56,573 nucleotides of DNA from Pseudomonadota bacterium (GTDB lineage: Bacteria; Pseudomonadota; Alphaproteobacteria; Caulobacterales; Caulobacteraceae). The translations under genes and the position numbers were made by a program. A model generated the notes under the pieces. It was not told the DNA's origin and ran no database searches. It worked only from the letters and a program-made list of their open reading frames with translations. Of the stretch, positions 45,580 through 55,237 are shown in pieces. The stretch lies in NCBI GenBank assembly GCA_021808285.1, contig JAKBBV010000015.1, forward strand, positions 1 through 56,573, given 5' to 3'. Positions within the stretch are counted from its first letter, which is position 1. Every line of letters begins with the position of its first letter.

Positions 45580-45688
45580 GATCGGCTCCAGGTGATAGAA
45601 TTCTGCGAACCTAGAGGTCTTTGATCGCCTTGAGAACCGCACGAACGGGTTCCTGGACAACCTCGCCGAGCGAGCGCACCAAGCCGAC

Positions 45689-46714
45689 ATGACCCCGCGC
45701 ACCGGACCCCGAAACCTGATCACCGACGTTCCGGGTCTTAAGATCGGAAACGCCGAGGATGGGCTGTCCCGCACAGGGACGACCGTGATCGTCACCGAGA
45801 CCCCGGCAATCTGCGCCGTCGATGTCCGTGGGGGCGGCCCCGGCACACGTGAAACCGATGCCCTGGCTGCGGACACACTGGTGGAGCGAGTAGACGCCAT
45901 CGTGCTATCGGGCGGCTCGGTCTACGGCTTGGCCGCTGCGGATGGGGTCACCGCCTGGCTGGGCGCCCAGGGCCGGGGATTTGGGTTGGGGCGCGTCGCC
46001 GGAACACCCAAAGCGCCTATCGTGCCTGCGGCGATCCTGTTCGATCTGGCCAATGGCGGCGACAAGGCCTGGGGTATCGCCCCTCCGTATCGGGATCTCG
46101 GGCTTCGAGCGACCCAGACGGCTGGATATGAATTCGACATTGGGTCCGTCGGTGCGGGCGCAGGTGCGATGGCCGGAGCCCTCAAGGGCGGTCTGGGATC
46201 ATGCTCGACAGTTCTGGAGGACGGCGCCAGGGTCGGCGCCCTTGTTGCAGTCAACAGTTTTGGCTCGGTCGTCGCCCCAGGCGGGCGAGCCTTCTGGGCA
46301 GGCGCCTTTGAGATCGATGGTGAGTTTGGTGGAGTCGGTCCGCCCGAAACGCGGGTTAGCGACCGGGTCTGGGGCCTAGCGAAACGCAACCCTGGAGTAG
46401 GCGAAAACACAACTCTTGCCTGTGTTGCCGTCGATGCAGACCTTACTCCGGCGGAAGCGCGACGGCTCGCAGTCATGGCCCAGGATGGACTCGCCCGGGC
46501 CATCCGTCCGGTTCACACACCGTTCGACGGCGACCTGGTTTTCGCGTTGGCCACATGCTGCCGCCCCCTGCCAAACCCTCGACCTTTCGCTTTGACCCGG
46601 CTGGGGGCCGCGGCCGCTGACTGTCTCGCACGCGCCATCGCCCGCGGCGTATATGCGGCAACCGCCTGGCCTGGCGGCGGGGTTACGACCTGGAGAACCT
46701 TGCAGCGGCCCTGA
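45689..46714 (+). CDS. P1-family (DmpA-like) aminopeptidase
   Basis: A 341-residue Ntn-type hydrolase of the DmpA/ArgJ fold. It begins NLITDVPGLKIGNAED and has AVDVRGGGPGTRETDAL, VLSGGSVYGLAAADGV, and the likely self-cleavage point GENTTLACVAVD (cut before Thr, which becomes the nucleophile). The end HTPFDGDLVFALAT is typical. Relatives cleave D- or beta-aminoacyl peptides. It is divergent from ggt, 109 bases away. Confidence 0.92.
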   Translation: MTPRTGPRNLITDVPGLKIGNAEDGLSRTGTTVIVTETPAICAVDVRGGGPGTRETDALAADTLVERVDAIVLSGGSVYGLAAADGVTAWLGAQGRGFGLGRVAGTPKAPIVPAAILFDLANGGDKAWGIAPPYRDLGLRATQTAGYEFDIGSVGAGAGAMAGALKGGLGSCSTVLEDGARVGALVAVNSFGSVVAPGGRAFWAGAFEIDGEFGGVGPPETRVSDRVWGLAKRNPGVGENTTLACVAVDADLTPAEARRLAVMAQDGLARAIRPVHTPFDGDLVFALATCCRPLPNPRPFALTRLGAAAADCLARAIARGVYAATAWPGGGVTTWRTLQRP

Positions 46715-46844
46715 GCGCCTCTCCCCAAGGGGGCTTCTTCTTGACCCGCCCCTAGGCCAGGCTCCAAGCTATGTGAGGTGTCTGCAAAGACAGACTGCGG
46801 CTTCGGCGAGGTATCGTCACGTCCCGCGCCATGAGGAGATGTCC

Positions 46845-48665
46845 ATGTCCGTGGTCGACGAACCTGAGCCTCGCACCCAAACCTTCGACAAGGCGGCGCT
46901 GAAGCGCCGCTATCGCGAGGAGCGGGAAAAGCGCCTGAGGCCGGACGGGAATGCCCAATATCTGCCCCTCACAGGGCGGTTCGCGCACTACCTTACCGAC
47001 CCTTATACCCCTGTGACGCGACGCGAGGCGCGAGCCGACCATGTCACCTTCGCCTTCATAGGTGGTGGGTTCGCTGGCTTGGTGACAGGCGCGCGACTGG
47101 CTGAAGCGGGAATCCGGGACGTCCGAATCGTCGAAAAGGGGGGAGACTTCGGAGGCACCTGGTACTGGAACCGTTATCCAGGCGCGCAATGCGACACAGC
47201 CTCCATGGTTTATATGCCTCTGCTTGAGGAGACCGGCCATCGGCCCACAGAGAAATATGCCCATGCGCCGGAGATCCTGGCGCAATGTCAGCGTATCGGA
47301 CGACAGTTCGGTCTTTATGAGAACGCGCTCTTTCACACCGTGGTCGAACAACTCGCCTGGGATGATGAGGCCAAGGTCTGGGTGATCTCCACAGATCGGG
47401 GAGATCGCTTCACCGCCTCGTTTGTCGGGGTCGGCGCCGGACCGCTGCACGTTCCGAAACTGCCGGGCCTCGAAGGGATCGAGAGCTTCAAGGGACACGC
47501 CTTCCACACCAGTCGATGGGATTACGCCTACACCGGCGGCGACCCGAGCGGCGCGCCCATGGAAAAGCTCCGGGACAAGCGCGTGGGCATCATCGGCACA
47601 GGCGCAACCGCGGTACAATGTGTTCCACATTTGGCCAGGACCTCTGGGCGTTTGTTCGTCTTTCAGCGCACCCCGTCCTCGGTCGACACACGGGCCAATG
47701 CGCCGATCGACCCCGACTGGTTCGCCTCCATCGCGAGTCCTGGCTGGCAACGGCGCTGGCTGGAGAACTTCACCGCCAATCAGACAGGCGGCGGCGCCAA
47801 TGAAGACTTGGTGATGGATGGTTGGACCGACCTCTCGCGCCGCATCCAAGCCAGAATCGCTGGAATTCCTCGCGACCAGATGACCCCTGTCGCGATGATG
47901 GCGGCATTTGAAGACTCGGACTTCGAAAAGATGGAGGAAATCCGGGCGCGCGTGGATGCCGTTGTCACGGACCGCACAACGGCCGACAAGCTGAAGGCTT
48001 GGTATAACCAGCTGTGCAAAAGACCTTGCTTCCACGACGCCTATCTTCAGGCTTTCAACTCTCCCAATGTAAGCCTAGTCGACACCGACGGCCGGGGGGT
48101 GGAGCGGGTTATTCCTCGGGGCGTCATGGCGGCGGGCGTGGAATATGAGCTCGACTGCCTCATCTTCGCTTCTGGGTTCGAGGTAGGCACGCCCTTCGTC
48201 CAACGCGCCGGTTTCGATGTTGTCGGGCGCGACGGACTCAAGCTTTCGGACTATTGGGCCGATGGAATGCGCACCAAGCACGGCATCCATGTGCACGGAT
48301 TTCCAAGCCTGTTCTTCGTGCAACCGACCCAGGGCGCGAATCTGATCTCCAATGTGCCCCACAATCTCACCGAGGCAGGCCAGACCATTGCGGTGATGGT
48401 GAGGGAGGCGCTTGACCGCGGCGCCCGTGAGGTCGAGGTCACTAGAGAGGCGGAACAGGCCGGGATCGATCTGCTTCTGACGGGTCCGGGACGCATGATG
48501 CTGGGATCGCAGGACTGCACGCCGGGCTACTACAATAATGAAGGACAGGACCCTGGGCCGGCCGCGAAGCTCAATGTCGGCTACCCGGCGGGCGCCACGG
48601 CCTATTTCAAATATATTGATGCCTGGCGAAGTGACGGCGCCTTTGAGGGACTGAACTTCCGGTAG
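46845..48665 (+). CDS. Flavin-containing Baeyer-Villiger-type monooxygenase
   Basis: A 606-residue FAD/NADPH enzyme. The FAD site is FIGGGFAGLVTGARLAEAG, the NADPH site is VGIIGTGATAVQCVP, and between them lies FKGHAFHTSRWDY, the Baeyer-Villiger fingerprint. The N-terminal extension of about 65 residues before the first Rossmann motif occurs in the cyclic-ketone and steroid-type subgroup. I chose the ATG at 46845 (GGAG six bases upstream) over 46839. The substrate is unknown; ketones, cyclic ketones or steroids are possible. Confidence 0.93.
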   Translation: MSVVDEPEPRTQTFDKAALKRRYREEREKRLRPDGNAQYLPLTGRFAHYLTDPYTPVTRREARADHVTFAFIGGGFAGLVTGARLAEAGIRDVRIVEKGGDFGGTWYWNRYPGAQCDTASMVYMPLLEETGHRPTEKYAHAPEILAQCQRIGRQFGLYENALFHTVVEQLAWDDEAKVWVISTDRGDRFTASFVGVGAGPLHVPKLPGLEGIESFKGHAFHTSRWDYAYTGGDPSGAPMEKLRDKRVGIIGTGATAVQCVPHLARTSGRLFVFQRTPSSVDTRANAPIDPDWFASIASPGWQRRWLENFTANQTGGGANEDLVMDGWTDLSRRIQARIAGIPRDQMTPVAMMAAFEDSDFEKMEEIRARVDAVVTDRTTADKLKAWYNQLCKRPCFHDAYLQAFNSPNVSLVDTDGRGVERVIPRGVMAAGVEYELDCLIFASGFEVGTPFVQRAGFDVVGRDGLKLSDYWADGMRTKHGIHVHGFPSLFFVQPTQGANLISNVPHNLTEAGQTIAVMVREALDRGAREVEVTREAEQAGIDLLLTGPGRMMLGSQDCTPGYYNNEGQDPGPAAKLNVGYPAGATAYFKYIDAWRSDGAFEGLNFR

Positions 48666-48677
48666 ATTTTTTCGGAC

Positions 48678-49487
48678 TCAGGCGCGGCCACCGTTAGAGC
48701 CGACGAAGATCTCGCGATCGGCGCTGGCGGCATTCGGATCGCGGGGCGGCAAGGCTATGCCGGCCGCCGCGAACGCGCCGCGGACAGCAACATCAACGGG
48801 GGTCGATTTCAGGTTCGCCGACAGGGGCGTAAGGGGTTTGTTGAGGCTGGCGTAGACCGCGCGATCCACTTGCCAGCCCGCCTGGGCGAACAGGGCTTGC
48901 AGATCATCGGCGAAGGCTTCCGAGTCGGGACGTCCATCAGTTGTAATCATGATCATGGAAGGCGCGAGTGTGAGAATAGCCCCCATTCGCTGACGTTGAA
49001 GCGGCGTCAGTCGGTTGGGACGATGCGGAACCGACGCCAGGGCGGGTGTCCCCAGGGAGTGAATCGACGGGGCCCCTGCCGCCGAAGGGACGGCCTTGGC
49101 CCCGGAGGTCGCGCCCGATCCACGCGGCGCAGCCGGCGGGGGCAATGCGCCGGCCACGGGCTCCGCATGAGGAGGTGCGATCACACGGGCGCCGGCCGCG
49201 CCACCAAGGAAACCTAGGAGTTGGGCTTCGACCTGGGCCATCTGATGGGCCGCACCGGCTGTAGCCTCCGCCGCCTGCAGGCGAAGGGTCGCGATCTCGC
49301 GGTCTTTGGCGCGATCCACGGCGCGTCCGAGCATAAGCGATGTCATGCCCACGGCCACGGTCAGCGCCGCAAGGGCGACAAACAACACATTGGTCGCCAG
49401 CAGCGCGCCCTGAAGGCTCACCAGAGGTCTCCGTTCAGCGTCAGTGGGCGCACGGAACGAATGGCGGACAGGGATCATTTCGGACAC
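48678..49487 (-). CDS. Membrane-anchored protein of unknown function
   Basis: A 269-residue protein that I do not recognise. Residues about 25-55 form one membrane helix, followed by a short coiled coil (RAKDREIATLRLQAAEA and on), a Pro/Ala/Gly-rich linker (about 95-155), and a C-terminal globular part from about 160 to 260 (LAPSMIMITTDGRPDSEAFADDL and on). The C-terminal part reads like a small alpha/beta domain seen in many hypothetical alphaproteobacterial proteins. It may be a periplasmic sensor or cell-envelope protein. Its tail faces the monooxygenase gene 12 bases away. Confidence 0.65.
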   Translation of the reverse strand: MSEMIPVRHSFRAPTDAERRPLVSLQGALLATNVLFVALAALTVAVGMTSLMLGRAVDRAKDREIATLRLQAAEATAGAAHQMAQVEAQLLGFLGGAAGARVIAPPHAEPVAGALPPPAAPRGSGATSGAKAVPSAAGAPSIHSLGTPALASVPHRPNRLTPLQRQRMGAILTLAPSMIMITTDGRPDSEAFADDLQALFAQAGWQVDRAVYASLNKPLTPLSANLKSTPVDVAVRGAFAAAGIALPPRDPNAASADREIFVGSNGGRA

Positions 49488-49582
49488 GGTGCGCCCCGTC
49501 TATCCCAGGTTATGCCCTCCTATTGGCGACAAAGGCTTAAGAAAGGCTGTAGGATCCGTAGATTAGCTCGGTTGCCGGCGCG

Positions 49583-50956
49583 TCACGGCGCGTCAAGCGC
49601 GCGCTCCCTCAGAGCTGCCCGAACTTCGGCTTGGCGTTCAGCGTCAAGGCGCCAGCCCAGTACGCAGACGCCGCCCAGCATGACGAAGACGATCGGCCCT
49701 GCGATGAAAGCCACAGTCAGGTGATCCAGCGCGGCAGGGCTATTGGTCGCCCCGTCGGTGGGATCAAACCCCAGTCGTTGGAGCAGAGGAAACGTCAGCC
49801 CGATCGAAAGCGCACCGGCAAGTTTGGTCGCCAAGCCGTTGAGCGCATAGACGAGACTGGTGCGCTCCTGACCGTGCTCAAGACGCAACACATCCCCAAC
49901 GTCCGCCAACATGGCCTGAATCATCAGGCCGAAGCTCGCCGCGGTGAATCCGGCCCAGGCTACGGCGGGCGCCGCGGCGGCGACATTGCCCTTGGGCACG
50001 ACAAAGATAGAGAGGAGGCCAAGGGAGAAGCCGGTTGTGGCGGCGATCAAGGAGCGGTGCTTACCGATTCGGCGGGCGAGAGCGGCTGCGGCCATCGCCC
50101 CTGGCGCCGCGGCGATGACGTAGAGAGACAGCAGGAAAGACGCCTGCGCTTCGGTAAATCGCCAGGCTCGGGTGAAAAAGAACATATAGAGCGCGCTCAT
50201 CCATCCCGGCCCAAGAGACAGGGCCACCTGGGCTAGGAACAGGCGCAGCAATTCGGGCCGCCTGAAAACCGCCCAAAATCCGTTGAGGCCGCCCAAGCCC
50301 TCTGTCTTTCGCAGGCTCCCTAACGGCTCGGGTGTGAGGGGGGCCGCCACCGCCACGCTCAGCGGCGCCAGGGCGATCACGAACCAACCGAGGGCCTGAT
50401 CTGCGTTCAGACCGCCGAGCGTCTTGCCGAGCACGGGAATCAGGGTCACCGAGAGCGACCCCAGAACCCCCATGGCGCTGAGGACGCCAAACAGCCGTGA
50501 TCGCTCATGATATCGGGTCGCCAGGGTTGCGCCCCAGGCTGACACCGCGAGCGAATTCATCGACATTCCAAGATACAGAGCAAAGAGCCAGACAGTCAGA
50601 TAGCCTGCGCTGAATCCATAAGGGGCCGTAAACAGTCGCCAGAGCGGGATCATCAACGCTGGGGCGCTGAGCACCAACCAGAAACGATATCGTCCCAGAC
50701 GGGTCCGAGTGCGATCCATCAGCAGGGCGAGAACGACATCGACTGGGATATCGAATAGGCGCACGCCCATCCAGACGCCCCCGACAACGCTCATCGCGAC
50801 ACCTAAGCGCCCTGAAAAGAAGGCAGGAAGAAAGACGTAAACCGCGATCCCCATGGCGGCGGCGGGAAGGTTCGCCACCGAAAAGGCGAGGATCGTGGAC
50901 CAGGGGAGTTCGGGATCAGTCCCACTCGCAAGGACGGCTTCGCCGCCGGATCTCAC
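49583..50956 (-). CDS. GPH-type MFS transporter
   Basis: A 457-residue 12-helix transporter. The motif pattern FDIPVDVVLALLMDRTRTRLGRYRFW (Asp-rich loop 2-3) is characteristic of the glycoside-pentoside-hexuronide:cation symporter (GPH/MFS_2) family, which moves sugars or related anions with Na+ or H+. The substrate is unknown. The GTG at 50956 overlaps the Kdo-hydroxylase stop, so they are one transcription unit. Confidence 0.87.
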   Translation of the reverse strand: MRSGGEAVLASGTDPELPWSTILAFSVANLPAAAMGIAVYVFLPAFFSGRLGVAMSVVGGVWMGVRLFDIPVDVVLALLMDRTRTRLGRYRFWLVLSAPALMIPLWRLFTAPYGFSAGYLTVWLFALYLGMSMNSLAVSAWGATLATRYHERSRLFGVLSAMGVLGSLSVTLIPVLGKTLGGLNADQALGWFVIALAPLSVAVAAPLTPEPLGSLRKTEGLGGLNGFWAVFRRPELLRLFLAQVALSLGPGWMSALYMFFFTRAWRFTEAQASFLLSLYVIAAAPGAMAAAALARRIGKHRSLIAATTGFSLGLLSIFVVPKGNVAAAAPAVAWAGFTAASFGLMIQAMLADVGDVLRLEHGQERTSLVYALNGLATKLAGALSIGLTFPLLQRLGFDPTDGATNSPAALDHLTVAFIAGPIVFVMLGGVCVLGWRLDAERQAEVRAALRERALDAP

Positions 50957-51804
50957 GAGAGCATCCTCCCGGTCAGCCTCTCCAGAACCCGAAGCGGCGC
51001 CGCGCCGGGCGCCGCCATGGCCTCGACGGGGAGGTAGAATGTCTGTTCGAGCGCGAAGCGGCCCTTTAGCGCCGCGTGGACAGCGCTGTCGGTGAACACC
51101 ACCCAGCTTTCTCCCGCCGCAAATGCGATGTCAGTCGCGTTCGCCTCCCTTTGATAGTCAAGGTCGCCCTTGGCGGCATCGTGAAGGCCAAGCATCAGCG
51201 CGTCATATCGGGTGCGCCGTCCTCGGGTTAAGCCCAACGCATTCAGAATCTGGCTCTCCCCCGGCCAAAGGTCCCGCAGGCGCGGCAAGAAGCGACGCGC
51301 ATGAACCTCGAACGGTTCGGCCACCCGCCAGAGACGGGGCTCGCCCCAGGGGTTTATGTTGGCGAAGACCCGTAGGATCCGGCGCCCCCCGGTGGGTTGT
51401 GAGGCGAAGGCGTCGACGTGAAGTCGGCGATCATCCTTGCGCGCGCTCAGAGGCGCATCGGCCGCGTCGCGCAGACGCAGGCTGGCGCGCCCGGCCTCAA
51501 GAGCGTCGACATAGCGCGGCGCGAGATCGACGACCGTCGCCCGTGCCCAGTCCCCGAAGCGCCGCAGAAGCGACTCAATGTCGGTGACGACTGCCTGGGG
51601 CGCGACGACACCGCGAACCTCTCGGCCATCGAAACTGGCTGATTTCGCACGGAGTTGGCGCGTATCCAAAAACAGGAGTCGGCTCTCCTCCGGGCTGAGC
51701 CTGAAGGGCCGGTCGGGCAACCGAACCAGACTCTCGGCCTCGAGGCGCAGCGCCTGGAAATCTGGCGACGGGGCGGCCGCGCCCTTGATCGACGATGAGC
51801 TCAT
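50953..51804 (-). CDS. Kdo-hydroxylase-like Fe(II)/2-oxoglutarate oxygenase
   Basis: A 283-residue oxygenase that fits the Kdo hydroxylase (KdoO) family, which turns Kdo of lipopolysaccharide into Ko. Iron ligands are His129 and Asp131 (LHVDAF) and His243 (FTDSAVHAALKG), with FALEQTFYLPVEAM next to it, a typical ending. I start it at the ATG at 51804, because the 35 extra upstream codons are not family-like. Its end overlaps the GPH transporter start. Family call is good; the exact substrate is assumed from relatives. Confidence 0.82.
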   Translation of the reverse strand: MSSSSIKGAAAPSPDFQALRLEAESLVRLPDRPFRLSPEESRLLFLDTRQLRAKSASFDGREVRGVVAPQAVVTDIESLLRRFGDWARATVVDLAPRYVDALEAGRASLRLRDAADAPLSARKDDRRLHVDAFASQPTGGRRILRVFANINPWGEPRLWRVAEPFEVHARRFLPRLRDLWPGESQILNALGLTRGRRTRYDALMLGLHDAAKGDLDYQREANATDIAFAAGESWVVFTDSAVHAALKGRFALEQTFYLPVEAMAAPGAAPLRVLERLTGRMLS

Positions 51805-51986
51805 GCCCCTGTCTAAAGCGATTATTGAATGGATGGAATCACTCCCGAGGCCGCCATTCGCTCCAGTTTCAGGCCTCGGCGCGCGGCACAATCGTCTAGG
51901 CTGGTCCATCCTGGTCGGACGGCGCTCTCGCCTGTTCCGAAAGCCGTGTTAATCCGGGCCTTGGCTCAACAGAGGCGTCCACGGCC

Positions 51987-53204
51987 GTGACCGACCCTTC
52001 CGCTCGAATCCCTGAGGCGTCGGCGACCGACCATCGCATCCATGAAGCCTCGGGCCAGAGTTTCAACCCGAAGGAGGCCGCGGCCCTCATCGCGGTCGGC
52101 TGCAATTCCCTGCTCGTCCTTGGGGTCCTGCCGATCCTGCTGGGCGCCTTGGCCGACGCCGGGCGTCTGAGCAATTCCGAGATTGGTCTATCAGCCATGG
52201 TGGAGCTCCTCTCCATGGGCGCCTCGACGGGCCTCATGGGCCTTGTCCGCCGCCCGCGCCGCTTGAAGGGGATCGGCGCCGCTTTCAGCCTCGCCGTCGC
52301 ACTGGCTGACCTTACCAGCCTTCGCCTGTCTCATGGCCCGCTGATCCTGGCGCGCGGTGGGGCCGGCGCGTCTGAAGGGGTCCTGTTGTGGATCACCGTG
52401 GGCATGATCGCCCGTACGGCTACGCCGGAGCGATGGGCCGGCGTGTTTTTCACGGCCCAGACCGCCGCACAACTTGTGCTCTGCATCCTCCTGGCCCAGA
52501 TCGTGTTGCCCCGGTTTGGTCCCAACGGGGCATTTGTCGCCTTGGCGACTGTCGCCGCACTGGGTGTCGGGGCTGCAGTCTTCACGCCCTCAGCCTTTTC
52601 CCCTTTGACAGCTCGACCCGAGGATTCCGGGGCGCCTCCCCCTCGGGGCATCATAGCGCTTGTCGCGTGCCTTCTCTTCGTTGCTGGAGGCGGGGCCATC
52701 GGGGTCTATCTGGAACCGCTGGCGCATGAGGCGGGGTTGGGGGCTGGCGTTGCGGGCGCGGCTCTTTGGACCTCCCTCATTGGTCAGGTTATCGGCGGCG
52801 CCCTAGCCACGTTTTTGGCGGGTAGGGTGAGGTATGTCTTTGTCTTCGTGACCGGGGCCGCGATCAGTCTCGGCATCTGGGCCCTGCTCGGCCTTGATCT
52901 GCCCGGATGGGCGTTCATCACCGACAACGCGGTCTCCGGCGTGGTCGCCATGACATTGGCGCCGTTCATCGCGCCTATGACCATCGAAGCAGACCCCAGT
53001 CGTCGGGCGGCAATCCAATCAGGGGCCGCACAATTGCTCGGCGGCGCGCTTGGGCCCCTACTGTCCTCATTTGTCGTCGACGCGCAGGATGTGCGAGGCG
53101 TCCTCTGGTTGGGAGGGGGTCTTCTGCTTCTGGGCCTTGCAATCATCCTCTGGCTTCACGTCACCAACTCCGGACCGAAAACCACCCCAGCATCCATTGG
53201 GTGA
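51987..53204 (+). CDS. MFS transporter
   Basis: A 405-residue protein with 12 predicted helices, beginning after a polar N-terminus of about 35 residues. The GPLILARGGAGASEG region, the polar loop around residues 210-220 and the second half with GGAIGVYLEPLA are MFS-like, but no strong substrate-specific motif is seen. The start GTG at 51987 is the first in frame with a hydrophobic run following. It lies between the divergent Kdo-hydroxylase gene and the bc1 operon. Confidence 0.85.
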   Translation: MTDPSARIPEASATDHRIHEASGQSFNPKEAAALIAVGCNSLLVLGVLPILLGALADAGRLSNSEIGLSAMVELLSMGASTGLMGLVRRPRRLKGIGAAFSLAVALADLTSLRLSHGPLILARGGAGASEGVLLWITVGMIARTATPERWAGVFFTAQTAAQLVLCILLAQIVLPRFGPNGAFVALATVAALGVGAAVFTPSAFSPLTARPEDSGAPPPRGIIALVACLLFVAGGGAIGVYLEPLAHEAGLGAGVAGAALWTSLIGQVIGGALATFLAGRVRYVFVFVTGAAISLGIWALLGLDLPGWAFITDNAVSGVVAMTLAPFIAPMTIEADPSRRAAIQSGAAQLLGGALGPLLSSFVVDAQDVRGVLWLGGGLLLLGLAIILWLHVTNSGPKTTPASIG

Positions 53205-53380
53205 CACAGTCTGGACGCTCACACGCGGCGCCGAACCAAACCCACATGAAGGGTCGGGACGTTTTGGCTGGTTGAAAAAAGAGCGGGGACATTCTAGGTG
53301 CGGCGCAAAGCATCTTCGGTCAGGTCCAATTCGGACCCGATGTAGATTCAGAACCTCAGGACGAAGCGAGGATATCCGCA

Positions 53381-53926
53381 GTGGCAAACAGCGTGGCCAA
53401 GGCCGGCGCAGATGGGCCGGATGACGCAGGGCGTCGCGACTTCCTCTATCTGGCCACGGGCGCCGTTGGCGTCGCAGGTGTCGCGGCGGTGGCATGGCCG
53501 CTTATCGACCAGCTCAATCCGGCAGCCGACACCCTGGCCCTTGCTTCGATCGAGTACGATCTGACAAAGATCGCGCTCGGTTCGGAAGTCACCATCGCCT
53601 GGCGCAAACAGCCGGTCTTCATCCGCCATCGCACGCCCGACGAAATCGCCCGTGCGCGTGCGGACGACCATGCGCCGATGAAGGACCCGGCCACCGACGA
53701 GTCTCGGGTGAAGCCTGGACATGCGGAGTGGTTGATTATTCTGGCGAGCTGCACACATCTGGGCTGCGTGCCGACGTTTAAAGGCGGGGACTACGGGGGG
53801 TGGGCCTGCCCCTGCCACGGATCGGTGTATGACACCTCAGGTCGCATCCGGAAGGGTCCAGCGCCCAAGAACCTGTACCTTTTCCCTTATACCTTCCTGA
53901 GCGACACCAAGGTTAAGCTGGGCTAG
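53381..53926 (+). CDS. petA: Ubiquinol-cytochrome c reductase Rieske iron-sulfur subunit
   Basis: A 181-residue Rieske 2Fe-2S protein of the bc1 complex. The cluster ligands are Cys124 and His126 (CTHLGC) and Cys143 and His146 (CPCHGS), with Cys129-Cys145 as the stabilising disulfide. The N-terminus has an RRDF twin-arginine-like site followed by one membrane helix, as usual for Tat-exported Rieske proteins. The start is the GTG at 53381 with GAGG upstream. It is first of the petABC operon, 10 bases before petB. Confidence 0.97.
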   Translation: MANSVAKAGADGPDDAGRRDFLYLATGAVGVAGVAAVAWPLIDQLNPAADTLALASIEYDLTKIALGSEVTIAWRKQPVFIRHRTPDEIARARADDHAPMKDPATDESRVKPGHAEWLIILASCTHLGCVPTFKGGDYGGWACPCHGSVYDTSGRIRKGPAPKNLYLFPYTFLSDTKVKLG

Positions 53927-53936
53927 GGGCGTATCC

Positions 53937-55229
53937 ATGAGCGAACATCAGAGCACCTACGAACCCAAGTCGGCGTTTGAACGCTGGCTCGACTCTCGCC
54001 TTCCCATCGTCCGCTTCTCTGCGGACCTGATGTCGTTCCCGACGCCGCGGAATCTGAATTACTGGTACACTTTCGGAGGCATTCTAGCCTTCTGCTTGAT
54101 GGTTCAGATCATCACAGGAATCGTCCTGGCGATGCACTACGACACCAGCTCGCATGGAGCGTTTATGTCGGTTCAGCGCGAGATCATGCGCGACGTGAAC
54201 TTCGGATGGTTGATCCGCGGGCTCCACGCGAATGGCGCCTCGATGTTTTTCCTCGCGGTCTATCTGCATATCCTGCGCGGAATCTACTACGGCTCCTACA
54301 AGGCCCCGCGCGAGGTGCTCTGGTGGCTGGGCTGCGTTATCTATGTCCTGATGATGGCCACCGCCTTCATGGGCTATGTTCTCCCGTGGGGTCAGATGAG
54401 CTTTTGGGGAGCGAAGGTCATCACCAATCTATTGGGGGCATTCCCGGTTGTTGGCGGCACGATCACGACGTTGCTTTGGGGCGGGTTCTCGGTCGGTGGG
54501 CCAACTCTGAACCGGTTCTTCTCTCTGCACTACCTCCTGCCGTTCGTGATCGCCGGCGTTGTTGCGTTGCACATCTGGGCGCTTCATGTTCCCGGCAACA
54601 ATAATCCGACAGGGGTCGAGGTTAAGGGAAAACAGGATACTGTTCCCTTCCACCCCTATTATACGGTGAAGGACCTTTTCGCGATCATGGTCTTCGTGAT
54701 CCTGTTCGCCGCCGTTGTTTTCTTCATCCCCGATGCCTTCGAGAAGGTCGACAATAACATCGAGGCCAATCCCCTCGTCACACCGCCACACATCGTGCCC
54801 GAGTGGTACCTTCTGCCCTTCTACGCCATTCTGCGAGCGATCCCCGATAAGCTCTCCGGCGTTTTGGCCTTGGCCGGAGCTATCGGGATGTTGTTCATCC
54901 TGCCATTCCTGGACCAGAACAAGGTCAAGTCCATGCGCTACCGCCCGGCGGCGCGGCTCTATTTTTTCATCTGGATCGCCTTCTGTCTGATCCTGGGTTG
55001 GTGTGGATCTCAAGAACCTCAGGGGACAGTGATCCCAGGGCCCGCGGGCCCGGTGATTATCGACTATGGCATAAACTCGGTAACGTGGCTGGCCCGTGTC
55101 TCAACGGCTTACTATTTCGCCTATTTCCTCATCATTACGCCCCTGTTGGCGATGACGGAGAAGACCCTGCCGGTGCCGGACTCGCTGTTCACCCCCGTTC
55201 TCGCCAAGTCCGCCGCGCCCGCCGAGTGA
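53937..55229 (+). CDS. petB: Cytochrome b of the bc1 complex
   Basis: A 430-residue eight-helix membrane protein that carries the two haem b groups and the quinone sites. Typical motifs are [30 protein letters not shown], the Qo-site [13 protein letters not shown], and the histidines in AMHYDT and [18 protein letters not shown]. It accepts electrons from ubiquinol and drives proton transfer. It is followed eight bases later by petC. Confidence 0.98.
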   Translation: MSEHQSTYEPKSAFERWLDSRLPIVRFSADLMSFPTPRNLNYWYTFGGILAFCLMVQIITGIVLAMHYDTSSHGAFMSVQREIMRDVNFGWLIRGLHANGASMFFLAVYLHILRGIYYGSYKAPREVLWWLGCVIYVLMMATAFMGYVLPWGQMSFWGAKVITNLLGAFPVVGGTITTLLWGGFSVGGPTLNRFFSLHYLLPFVIAGVVALHIWALHVPGNNNPTGVEVKGKQDTVPFHPYYTVKDLFAIMVFVILFAAVVFFIPDAFEKVDNNIEANPLVTPPHIVPEWYLLPFYAILRAIPDKLSGVLALAGAIGMLFILPFLDQNKVKSMRYRPAARLYFFIWIAFCLILGWCGSQEPQGTVIPGPAGPVIIDYGINSVTWLARVSTAYYFAYFLIITPLLAMTEKTLPVPDSLFTPVLAKSAAPAE

Positions 55230-55237
55230 GCTGAACC

